From contig NC_090615.1 in NCBI RefSeq assembly GCF_004359215.1, forward strand, positions 578,082 to 640,859: DNA of 62,778 nucleotides, read 5' to 3'. This document shows positions 19,587-28,924 of this stretch, piece by piece; position 1 is the first letter of the stretch, and each line of letters begins with the position of its first letter. The stretch comes from Bremia lactucae (taxonomy: Eukaryota > Oomycota > Peronosporomycetes > Peronosporales > Peronosporaceae). Below the pieces are notes generated by a model that was given only the letters and a program-made list of their open reading frames with translations, was not told where the DNA came from and ran no database searches. Both the position numbers and the translations under genes were made by a program.

Positions 19587-21298
19587 CTATACTTCTTTTG
19601 CCGCTTTTGAGAGAAATCGATGATGAGTGACTTGCTTCTTTCCAGTAATCTGTATCCTTTCAAAATCGTCCAAAACTTCATTCAGTTTCCTGTGAGTCGT
19701 GGAAGTATCACACTCCCTCTGCATGAAGTACAGTTTACACAACCTTATTGCATCAAGGACGTCCTTGGCTTTCACGGGGCTGGCACTTCGCTATCATCCG
19801 CATCGAAAATCCCTCCTTCCACTTCTACAGGCAAAGACAATCCATGTTCTTCCATTGTTACTGCCACAATGTCTTCTACGTCAGGACTATAGGCGACCTC
19901 TCTCTCCAAGGGGTTGTTGAGGATGGCGTTGATGTCCATTGGATTGCGTTACAGTTGATCATTCTGTAACATCAGGTCATCTGCAACATTTGCGGGGGGT
20001 TCGGTCGCCGTAGCAGGATTGGATGTTCAAGCTTGATGTCCGAATTTTACAGTGATTAAAACAATTACGAATAGTTTCCTTGGTCACCATATTCCAGGCC
20101 TCCACAGCCCACACCATCGCCTTCAAAACATCCACTTTTTTATGCGCTTCCACATTGTCAAGTGTTTCATCCAGCTCCAATGCTCTTAGCAAGTTGCGAT
20201 TGAAAATTTTCCTGTAAAAGGCCTTCAAAGTTCGAATAATGCCTGCATCACAAGGCTGAATTCGGGAAGTTGTGTTGGGCGGCAGGTAAAGGATTTTAAC
20301 ATTGGCCAGCTCCGGCAAGCTGTCAATTGGAACATGAGCAGGACAATTGTCCATAATCAGCAGCACCTGTCTTCTCCCCATCCTCCGATTAAACCATTGT
20401 AGCCATTCCAAAAACAATACACTGTTCATCCAAGCCTTCGGGTTTGCCTTGTAGTGGCAGCCAAGGTTCTGACGATTGATATTTTTGAGACAACGGGGAT
20501 TCAAGTATTTCCCAATCACCCAAAGTGGGACACGATCTGAGCCATCTCCGTTGGCACAAACAACAAAAGTTAGCCGTTCCTTGTGCTGCTTGCGGCCCTC
20601 CAGTTGCTTCGTTGCAAGTGAACGATCGGCCTAAAGTGAGGAGGCAATAAATTTTAGTATTTGAAGTTGCTTCCAAAGTGATTTCAACTGGCCCCGACAT
20701 ACCTGAAGTCGGTAAAACAAACCCGTTTCATCCATATTGTAGATATCCTTCCATTCATACTGATCCAAAACTTCTCGAATTGCGGGTAAGGATTGCTCGA
20801 GTATCTCCATGTTAACCGATCCGCTCTCTCCATGTCTCACTCGCTCTTTGATTCCATATCGAGCTTTGAACCTGTTCAACCAGCCATTGGAGAATTGAAA
20901 CGTATTTGTGTCTTGATCGGGGTACAGTCTCTCCAAAAAATCCTCCCCTTTTCTTTATAAAGTTCACCCGAGAGATCCATGACATCTTCGTAAGTTCGCA
21001 CAAATTTGTAAAGTGCCTCTTCCATGAGAGGGTATTCTACAGTCTTCTGACGCTTCGCATCCATACTAATTTTTGCTCCGTCTCCTGCACCAGCTTTTTC
21101 ACCTTGGGAGATCCAGTGCTCCTGCTGCTTGAGAATCTTGGAAATCGCAGCTTGACTGACAGTCATGCCAAATTTCTCTACCACCCATTGTGCAATATCC
21201 TTCTGTGTTCCACTGGTATCACGCTTCCTTTTACTGATAGCTATGCGGATTTCATTAGTGATAGGAGCATGAGCAACCTTCAGGTGTGCTTTCGCCAT
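19587..21298 (-). pseudogene. pogo/Tigger transposase (CENP-B HTH + DDE), one intron
   Basis: The transposase cuts and pastes the element. The N-terminus (ATG 21298) holds a CENP-B-like helix-turn-helix (GTQKDIAQWVVEKFGMTVSQ), then a second DNA-binding part (SNGWLNRFKARYGIKER). The DDE core starts at YNMDETGLFYRLQ and continues, after a 72-bp intron (20702-20631, GTATGT...TTTAG), with ADRSLATKQLEGRK, LLIMDNCPAHV and LPPNTTSRIQPCDAGIIR. The three catalytic acids are visible as MDE, MDN and PCD. A frameshift near 20940 separates the HTH frame from the core, and one or two more breaks fall after 20040. The acidic C-terminal part runs on to the stop at 19587. It is otherwise close to intact. Confidence 0.88.
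20631..20702 (-). other. Intron in transposase
   Basis: Donor GTATGT and acceptor CTCACTTTAG bound 72 bp. Removing it joins YRLQ to ADRSLATKQ in frame and restores the family alignment. Confidence 0.85.
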
Positions 21299-21855
21299 TT
21301 TTTGTGTTAAGTTTGCAGTTCTTGCTTAGACGTTTAGATTTACCGTTCCCGTTCTGTACTTCTTATAAATATTTTAGTTTAGTTAAAGTGTCAAAGTTGA
21401 AGCTTCACGTCGAGGGTTAGGGTTAGGTAATGCGTCAGCTGCACATTGAGCTTCCTAAACGAAAATTTTCTGGAAAGAAGAGGTGGCATCTAAAGTAATA
21501 AAACGCATAAAGTAATATTACTTTTCGCTCCTAAGAGTATTACTTTAGAGGGGTTCTACTGTATTAATAAGTAACTATCAGTAGGCAGGAAAGCATGTTT
21601 GTTGCGTTGCATTGGCTATAGTAATCATGTATTGTTGTGCAGCTTGCTGAATTTGCTGCTAGTTGTATATATTACAACGAATAGAATACGTTTGTAAATG
21701 GAATGTTCATTCCGTTACCACGCTTACATCCTCTCAAAGAAATAAACGAAAGTTTACATAACGACAACTCAAATTCATTATTACATCAAAAAATCGATCG
21801 ACTATTTCTACTAAGAACGTTTTTTTTAGAAGCCTCCACGCAAATGATTAGAATC

Positions 21856-23262
21856 TCAAATCTGCGACAGATTTGGAAACGCAAAGTAAGCGGGCGGGGT
21901 CTTGCACTCCGGCTCTACAGTTAAACATACGGAGCAAATTTGCGATAACATCGAGCGTTTGCAGCCAAACGGAGCACTTGCGCACGTCGGACTGTTCTTG
22001 TAGCACTCCGGATTGGAGTCCGTGAGGCTCTGAACCGATGGCAGAGGCCTCATGTGAAGACTCTGGCCGTTGCGGATCCTGTCATTATACATGGCAATCA
22101 TTTGCGACGTTCGGTTTCGATTGGCTTCAGGGTTGCCAGGTTCGCGCCAGAACTCGAGACACTCCTCAACGTCAAATCCGTTTTCAGAATGGGTCGCTTG
22201 AAACTCGATGCCCCCATTTTGACAAAAGTTGTAGTAATTGCTAAATCCTAATTTTGTAATACCGACAAGGTCGTCAAGGTTTAAGTAGCCCAAAATTTGG
22301 TAGCTAAAGGTACACGTGATACCATCTGGCTCGATTCCCATAGGACAAAGTCCACCACGATACTGTGCTCGACACTCGGAGCTTTTACTGGCACGATCCA
22401 TGATTGCGCACGAGTTCGGGTATGAACACCAGTAGTTGCCAGGATACGGCGCACGCGGGTCCGAGTCTTGCTCGTCGCACCCGACATTTGGCCCAATTTG
22501 GGTCGTATTGTCCAGACCGTAGTACACTTTGCAACTGTCTAAAACCTCCGATCCTGCATTGGTGCACTTGGCTCCGTCCATGGCCACAAATTTGCCATAT
22601 TCAAGAGGAGTGTGGGTCTCATAGTGCTGAATACTGGCAGTTGGTTGAAGAATTTGCATTTCATAAAATACAATAAATTGCATGTGATTCTTCCGTTCGC
22701 ACGTAATGGAGTGCTCCTTGATATTGATTCCTTCGGCTTGTACATACATCAATGCACCATCTACGGAGGCCATATTGACCGTATCGAGGTTATTCATGTA
22801 CTTGTCGTCCGTTGAGGAGCCGTATCGAGACAAGAATCGATTCACACTTGGGTCCCAAACAGGAGCATCCCCTTGAATACGGGCTTGAATGACTTTAATA
22901 GGAGACATATGCCACAATTCGGACGTCAATTGCTGAATTGCCGCCGAAATCGAGCCAATACTGGCTTTGGAATGCTCACTGGAGCTCTTAAACCAGCACG
23001 TTCCGCCATTCACGCCATTCCAAGTGAATGCTTTACAGCTTTCGTGTTGAGAGCAAAGGTTACAGCACCCGGTGATTGAAGCGCTTAAGACACTGCCAAC
23101 ATCCCCACCAATGTATTCAATGTCGAAAGTCAGTGTCGAACACGGTTCTGTTGCTTTTGAGACAACGGCTAGTGTACCGAAACCCAGTAGAATAAAGTTG
23201 ATGCTTAACATCATTGAAAATATCGGAAAGAGCAAATTGATTAATGAAGTACTGCATCTCAT
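21856..23262 (-). CDS. Secreted cysteine-rich protein with N-terminal PAN/Apple domain
   Basis: The 468-residue product starts at the first ATG (23262); the longer frame begins with TTG and is not used. A signal peptide is likely (LLFPIFSMMLSINFILLGFG, cut before TEPC). The PAN/Apple module follows at residues about 40-95, with paired CC, CKAFTW and GGTCWFKSS. PAN modules bind carbohydrate or protein and are common in oomycete secreted proteins. The remaining 370 residues hold about 20 cysteines, the phrases CSYPNSC and CPMGIEPDGITC, and no catalytic motif I recognise. The same PAN type heads the phosphatase at 33553-35061. It is likely extracellular; the role is unknown. Confidence 0.85.
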   Translation of the reverse strand: MRCSTSLINLLFPIFSMMLSINFILLGFGTLAVVSKATEPCSTLTFDIEYIGGDVGSVLSASITGCCNLCSQHESCKAFTWNGVNGGTCWFKSSSEHSKASIGSISAAIQQLTSELWHMSPIKVIQARIQGDAPVWDPSVNRFLSRYGSSTDDKYMNNLDTVNMASVDGALMYVQAEGINIKEHSITCERKNHMQFIVFYEMQILQPTASIQHYETHTPLEYGKFVAMDGAKCTNAGSEVLDSCKVYYGLDNTTQIGPNVGCDEQDSDPRAPYPGNYWCSYPNSCAIMDRASKSSECRAQYRGGLCPMGIEPDGITCTFSYQILGYLNLDDLVGITKLGFSNYYNFCQNGGIEFQATHSENGFDVEECLEFWREPGNPEANRNRTSQMIAMYNDRIRNGQSLHMRPLPSVQSLTDSNPECYKNSPTCASAPFGCKRSMLSQICSVCLTVEPECKTPPAYFAFPNLSQI

Positions 23263-23732
23263 GGATTCCTTTTGCCGCGCGTGGAAAAGCTCCGAATCCG
23301 TTAAGATAGTACAATGTCTCAAGCTTGGTTCCGCCTCATTGAAAAGCTTTTTTATTTGAATTTCTTCTTTAGAACTGACGGTTCATTAAAAAGACGGTAA
23401 ACTTAAATCAGGTGTACAGGTAAAGGTTCTATTAAGGGGAGAAATATAAGTTTTCTTGACTTTTCTGATTTATCTCAATAGTCGTCAGTAATTCCTTAAA
23501 ACGTGCATGGTAGCGATTTGTCATGCACCGTCATCTTCTCTACTGTGAGGCCTTGCTTTAAAGTAGCTGCTACTGTATTGAATACATGTAGAGTTTTATC
23601 GTTAATAGAACGCTGCTGCATCATCCATTGCTACCAAGACATGGCCACGAAACAATCGAAAACTGAAAAGCAAATAAAACAATTCAAAAACATAACCATA
23701 TATTTTAAAAAAATCCTTTGTCCTTTGCAAAA

Positions 23733-24818
23733 TTACTCCAGCTCCACCTCGGTCTTTGTCAAGAGCTTTGCCAATGCCGTTTGTTTCGCCGTACGCTTCA
23801 AGCGTCGATCGTGCTTGATCTTTTCACGATTTGCTCGCATTGTCTCCTTGTTCACTTTCGACTTGCCTATTCGACTCGAATCCCTTCCATCGTCTGAAAT
23901 GCCATCAAACGCAGCCCCCATGTCAATTTTTTCCGACTTGACTTTTTTCTCTTGTTGCCGCACTTGTTGCACTTCCCCTAGCCCTTTTGCCTTCCATTCA
24001 AATTTCTGAAAAGTGGCCGTTTGCGTCGTAGGGGTTGTTCTCAGCTGCGTTTGTTTTACCATTGACGTGTTTGTAGGCCCCGCAAGTCCCTCTATACGTG
24101 CAGTATGTTCTTTAATAGGCACATCTTTTACCTCTTGCTCCACCTCTTCGATCCGTCTCCGTTTGACTCCTACCTCCGTCGTATTATGTTCCTGAGTCAA
24201 CTTTACATCCTTCGTCTCTCCATCCAAGAGCAACTCGTGGGCAAACATACACTGTTTTCCTCGATGACATCGTCCATTTTGAAAGCTATAGCACACGCGC
24301 TTGTCCACGGGTTTTACGACAAGCAATTCCGGTTCAACCCCGTCTTCGACAGAATCTTGTACAGGATGGAGAAATTTGCACGTGTTGCCACGTTTGCACG
24401 CGCCTGTTTGTCGAAATTCAAAACAGTGGCCAAAGTGGCCATCTTTAATATCGTGTGAAAACACACAATTTGCCCCTTTGGTGCATTTGCCTTTGCGAAG
24501 GAGCCAGCACGGCCGCTGACTCGCGTCGGGCACGTCCTTCTTTTGCGACTGAAACTCGTCCTTAGGCACAAGTTGACGCACGTTTAAAGTACGTCCTTGA
24601 ATTTCTTTCTTGTCCATGCTTTTGATGGCCGCACGCATGGCCGAAGCGGCCGTGAAAGTCACGAAACCAAAGCCTCGGGAGATGCTGGACGCGGCATCTA
24701 TAACCACTTTGGCTTTGGCGACTGCGCCAAACTCACTAAAGAGATCGGAAAGCTGCGCATCATTAAGAGTCTTTGGAAGACCTACGACGAGGATCTTTTG
24801 GCTGTCGTTTGACCGCAT
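23733..24818 (-). CDS. RNA-binding protein: RRM plus three CCCH zinc fingers
   Basis: The 361-residue protein starts at ATG 24818. An RRM covers residues about 8-85, with RNP2 ILVVGL (9-14) and RNP1 RGFGFVTF (48-55). Three CCCH fingers follow: C104-x7-C112-x5-C118-x3-H122, C132-x8-C141-x5-C147-x3-H151 and C176-x7-C184-x5-C190-x3-H194. The C-terminus is Lys/Arg-rich with a likely helix (NKETMRANREKIKHDRRLKR), which suits nuclear localisation. It probably binds mRNA or acts in splicing or turnover. The gene is intact with no intron. It is on the same strand as the PAN gene, 470 bp upstream of it. Confidence 0.92.
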   Translation of the reverse strand: MRSNDSQKILVVGLPKTLNDAQLSDLFSEFGAVAKAKVVIDAASSISRGFGFVTFTAASAMRAAIKSMDKKEIQGRTLNVRQLVPKDEFQSQKKDVPDASQRPCWLLRKGKCTKGANCVFSHDIKDGHFGHCFEFRQTGACKRGNTCKFLHPVQDSVEDGVEPELLVVKPVDKRVCYSFQNGRCHRGKQCMFAHELLLDGETKDVKLTQEHNTTEVGVKRRRIEEVEQEVKDVPIKEHTARIEGLAGPTNTSMVKQTQLRTTPTTQTATFQKFEWKAKGLGEVQQVRQQEKKVKSEKIDMGAAFDGISDDGRDSSRIGKSKVNKETMRANREKIKHDRRLKRTAKQTALAKLLTKTEVELE

Positions 24819-26193
24819 CGTGGGTGGTCACGAGATGAGGCATGCAAAAATTGCTGGTTCCGGTGTTGCAATGTGGGGTAGAATACACAACATCGATGAT
24901 CGTTTTAAAAAGTTCGAAGCGATTGGATAATTTAGAGCTTTATCGAAAGCCAAAAAAACCGTTATGCATTTTGAATGAAATCCTATGATTACCCCTCTCG
25001 ACAAGAATCCTTAAGGAATACAATTTGCTTTAAAAAAAAGTTCCAATTAGACAAAGGGTTATCAAGGTCCTTGAAAGTAAGTAATTCTTTTAAATGCGCG
25101 TGACGTAACCCACGACCTTTTAATACCTATGCGGCATCCTCACTGTAAATTCCTAAGTTGTTCCAAGATGGCGTTTGCGTTAACTTCTCCACACTAACAG
25201 AGCTAATTAATAACAACCTGTTAGCATTTTCAACGGCAAAGGCTCAGAAGCCCATCTGCCAATGTCGTGCAAAATGTGACACCATTGCAACGAGACTTTT
25301 TTGGTGCAACTTTCTCGGCAAGAATACCTTGCGAGCCAGATATTTTCTGCCGGAGAATTATTTTTCCAATTAACATGGCTTCGTTCTTCGCCTTTGCAAT
25401 TAAGATAGGGGAACGACAACACATAAAGGCACTCGCTTCAGCACGCACACGATGACTTTCAAGGTAACGAAAAGGATTTCGTCGCAAATGGAAGGAGAAC
25501 TGTGGCTGCCAATGCTTTAGTTCCGTTTGAATTGATAAAAAAAGCAAAATTTTTGGTCCGCGTAATAAAAAAATATAATAGGGGTCGGGTCGGAACGATG
25601 AGGCAACTACGACTTCGTTACATTTAATTGTATTCGTGGGGACGCCAATTTCTAGTGCGAGAGCATAGACGCATTATCGCAAGGCCTTGATAATCCATTT
25701 AACTGAATTGATGACTTACCGCATACACATTGGCATGACCAGCTTGCGACCTCTCTAATATAGAAATAGCTAGTCTTGAACTGCAACTTGCCGGAATGAT
25801 AGTCCTGAGTTTTCCTAAGCTCCTTCCATTTTGCGCGTTTAATTGGCTGAAATTGTAAGCAAGAGCCACTTTTGGTCGTTTAACCACCATGCGACCCCGG
25901 TACTTACCAGTGGTTTGACGTGAATCTAGCACGATCATTAGTCCTAGCGCGCCATTCATTGTTACCACCAATAAAGCCGCCGGAAGAACAGGCGAGTTGG
26001 TTACTAAACGTTTATCTTTTTTAGCCGTGTTCGCACAAAAGTCACAGAAGTGGTAACATTCAAAATCAGCAGTTTCGTTTTTTATACATTTTAAAAAAAG
26101 TTTTGCTTCTATATTTAAATTATTTTTATTATCCAATAAAAATATATTCCTTTTCGCGGGTGGGAGTGGCCATCTAAAAACGACACGTCCTCC
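24819..26193. other. Intergenic region, no firm gene
   Basis: No homology-like frame was found. On the minus strand, splice-like signals (GTAAGTACC at about 25913 and TTACAATTTCAG at about 25855) suggest a possible short spliced transcript, but joining the flanking exons gives an early stop in the frame tested. The right end should hold the promoter of the glycosyltransferase. Confidence 0.4.
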
Positions 26194-27777
26194 ATGAAAA
26201 AAACGTCGAGCTTCCTTCCGTCGCCTTTGTGTCGATGCCGGGCCCGACCCACCGCACTTCGTCGTATCTTGCTCATTGGATCCGTTGTATACATTTGTAT
26301 GCTCACCATTTGGTTCACTCACCAAACGAATACATTTCCATTATCGAATGTATTGTATTTGTTACAAAACCATGGCACCGAACGTAGCACGTTTTCCCTC
26401 CATGGCATCGAAACAAGAAATTTAGAATGTCTCGGGTGGGAAGCCACGCGGTATTGTACCCCCGAAGGTCCACGAAATGACCAGTTGGATCAAAATTGTA
26501 CCACACTTATTGAAAAAGGGGCGAGTGGCTATTGTAAAGTCCGCGACCGGACGTCGGGCAAAGTCTTTCATGTAATGAAAACTTATTGCAATACTTTACG
26601 GGAACACGCGTCGTTTCGTTGTCACGATGCACTTGATTTCGTGCATTTTCGAATCAAAGCGCAAAAAGAGGCGCAACTTGCGGTACTGCCAAATAAACCA
26701 CCGAATCTTCGAGCATTCCGTGAAGGGATTGTCATTGTTGTGTATCCGAAACTCGTTGCCAGTACGTATGCAACTATACGAGTCCTTTGGACGCAAATGA
26801 ATTGTACCTTACCCATTGAACTCTGGTATCGTCGTGACGAAATGATCCCAACAACGTTATTCAAACCTTTTAAATTACTTGCCAAAACCACACAACGTCT
26901 TCTTCGATTTCAAGCCATTCACGATCCCCAAGCTTTTCGTTTTGGCGCTAAAATCCATGCCATTTGTCATAGTTCCTTTGATCGACTCCTTTTTCTGGAT
27001 GCCGATAACGTGCCGGTTCGGGATCCCCGCTATCTCTTTGAATCCATGGAATTTCAAACAACTGGCGCCATTTTTTGGCCGGATTTCTGGCATCCGGACC
27101 ATTCGATTTTTAATGTCCAACGCACGTCGTTGCTTTGGGAATTGCTCGATATGCCTTTTGTCGATATGTTTGAACAAGAAAGTGGTCAATTGGTCATTGA
27201 TCGTCTTCGTCACGCACAAGCGTTGCAACTCGTGCAATTTTATGCCCAATCGCAACCGAATTATTTCACTACCATGCGACTCGTCTACGGGGATAAAGAC
27301 CTCTTTCGACTTGCGTGGATTCAATTGAATCGTCCCTTTACAATGATTCAAACGCCTCCTGGCATGGCTGGTATCTTCACGTCGTCGTTCTTTAATACCA
27401 CGTTCTGTGGCTTAACGATGGTACAACATGACATGCATCAAAACGTTCTATTTTTACATCGAAATCAACAAAAACTCACGGGCAAACGACTTCCTCATAC
27501 CAACACAAGTGCCGATCCAATCATTTGGACGCACATTTTACGCATTCGCGACGGGTTGCCACGAAGCAAGTTTGTCGTAGAACTTTTTCGACGCGATTTG
27601 AGTTTTCGAGCGCAACAAAGTTGCTTTGGACGACGGGATGTCTCGTATAATCCGGATTTTTACGTGCAAAACATTCGGACGTTTCCATTTGCAACTCTCG
27701 AGTCGCAACTTCGACAGTTTGCGCTGGAATGGACGCAACTTTATGAAAATTCATCAATGGATTCGTTGGAAAAATAA
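26194..27777 (+). CDS. Type II membrane glycosyltransferase, GT71-like (putative mannosyltransferase)
   Basis: The 527-residue protein starts at ATG 26194. It has a basic N-terminus and a single transmembrane anchor (LLIGSVVYICMLTIWF, about 26-41), so it should sit in the Golgi with a luminal catalytic domain. The nucleotide-sugar motif is D269-A-D271 in LLFLDADNVPVRDPRYLF, followed by GAIFWPDFW. This combination is typical of the MNN1/MNN2-type alpha-mannosyltransferases (GT71). The reaction would be transfer of a sugar from a GDP- or UDP-sugar to a glycan; the exact donor is inferred only. The frame is intact with no intron. The gene converges on the next gene with 128 bp between stops. Confidence 0.85.
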   Translation: MKKTSSFLPSPLCRCRARPTALRRILLIGSVVYICMLTIWFTHQTNTFPLSNVLYLLQNHGTERSTFSLHGIETRNLECLGWEATRYCTPEGPRNDQLDQNCTTLIEKGASGYCKVRDRTSGKVFHVMKTYCNTLREHASFRCHDALDFVHFRIKAQKEAQLAVLPNKPPNLRAFREGIVIVVYPKLVASTYATIRVLWTQMNCTLPIELWYRRDEMIPTTLFKPFKLLAKTTQRLLRFQAIHDPQAFRFGAKIHAICHSSFDRLLFLDADNVPVRDPRYLFESMEFQTTGAIFWPDFWHPDHSIFNVQRTSLLWELLDMPFVDMFEQESGQLVIDRLRHAQALQLVQFYAQSQPNYFTTMRLVYGDKDLFRLAWIQLNRPFTMIQTPPGMAGIFTSSFFNTTFCGLTMVQHDMHQNVLFLHRNQQKLTGKRLPHTNTSADPIIWTHILRIRDGLPRSKFVVELFRRDLSFRAQQSCFGRRDVSYNPDFYVQNIRTFPFATLESQLRQFALEWTQLYENSSMDSLEK

Positions 27778-27905
27778 ACTTTGGGAAGCGGGAAATAAAA
27801 GATAAAAATAGATTTTTATATTTGATTTAACAATTGGGTTTTATTGGTTTTGAAAGGCGTCGAATGACGAAACAATAGTATTGTAAATGGGTCGGAATAC
27901 ATACA

Positions 27906-28735
27906 TTACGCGCCATATTTGGGTAAAAACCCGAGTCGAAAGGCCATTTCTTTAAGAAACACGCGCACGTCCATTGTTCCGTATCCACCACGCTTCTCCA
28001 CGTCGTTTTCATCGTAACTCTGTACCGCGTCACGGCGTGTTTGGTCCTGGTACCAACTGGAAAACATGAGACGACGTGGAGATGTTTTCGAGTCAAAAGC
28101 CACATATTTGTGGTCAAATTTCTCGTAACTTTGCCGTGGTCGAAGTGGATGGGGATTTAATGGCAATTGGACTCGTTGTTGGCATGTTTTGATAATAGAA
28201 ACAAAGATTGAACTGCTTTTAGTTTCGTGACGTTGAGCTGCGAGTTCTGCCACTAAGGAATTGACCCATAAATCTTGAGAAAAATGGTCGTTTGTACCCA
28301 TTTCAATATGGACGACGACCAAAGCTTTGGCAATCTCGGGGTCCGTGAGCTTGGAGACGATTTGTTTCTTTGTGTCGCTAGTCTCGTTTTGGACGCGGTG
28401 AATTGACGTGATTCCTGCACTTGTAGCAAGCGCAAGGGCAGCATTCGACTTGCTGTAGAAGGAAATGGGCATTTTGGGAACGCTACAATAAGGGTGACCC
28501 ATACTTAGCAAAAATGAGCAAAATCGAATTGGATACTTTTTCAAACCTACGCAATTGTTTCGTTGTCGTTCTGGACACCGAGGAGCGCTGACAAAGCGCT
28601 CGCTTTCGGATCATGTAACACCAAGAAACCACTGCATCCGCGCGCTGCAACGTCATCAAGCGCTTTGGAATTTGTCTCTCCTTCGCCGTCGAGGAAGAGG
28701 ACAAAGATCTTCTGTGCGAGGGGATGTGCGGGCAT
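27906..28735 (-). CDS. Two-exon conserved-looking protein, function unknown
   Basis: Exon 1 is 28735-28551 (ATG at 28735) and exon 2 is 28482-27906. The 68-bp intron (28550-28483) has donor GTAGGT and acceptor TTGTAG. The joined protein has 253 residues. The start, [20 protein letters not shown] then [12 protein letters not shown], is reminiscent of the alkaline phosphatase / phosphoglycerate mutase-like superfamily, with an early Asp-Gly and a PNLDxLAxxG-like helix. Later parts include [20 protein letters not shown] and an ending [20 protein letters not shown]. No metal-binding set was confirmed, so this remains a hint. The gene is divergent from the MATE gene, 189 bp away. Confidence 0.75.
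28483..28550 (-). other. Intron of the two-exon unknown gene
   Basis: Donor GTAGGT, acceptor TTATTGTAG, 68 bp. Splicing joins NDNETIA to VPKMPIS in frame and removes an in-frame TAG. Confidence 0.8.
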
Positions 28736-28924
28736 TTGTCGTCAATTTAACCAAAGCAAACGATTTGTTATTCCCGTCCTTTTAAGAACTAAAACGAATA
28801 ATCCCTTCTTTTATCCAATTACGTCAAAATCTTTCTAATTTAGTACTCCCTTTTAAGTAAAATCCTCCTCATTAGTTTCACGCGTGAAAACAAAAAAAAA
28901 GAGTGGTCTCGGAATGATGTAGCC

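Larger units (their letters stand above)
19383..21561 (-). mobile_element. pogo/Tigger-type DNA transposon with TIRs and TA duplication
   Basis: The left end is CAGTAGAACCCCTCTAAA and the right end is its inverse, giving matching terminal inverted repeats of about 18 bp, followed by more distant repeats of taaagtaata type. Both sides are flanked by TA, the target duplication of this superfamily. The element is 2179 bp long and codes for one transposase on the minus strand. Confidence 0.93.

Noticed and set aside
21703..21924. 73-codon plus frame beside the pogo element
   Set aside because: No motif; it overlaps the end of the PAN gene on the other strand.
24500..24930. Plus-strand frames across the RRM/CCCH gene
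   Set aside because: They are shadows of the clear minus-strand RNA-binding gene.
25699..26325. 208-codon minus frame across the start of the glycosyltransferase
   Set aside because: It begins inside the clear GT71-like coding region on the other strand and shows no family motif.
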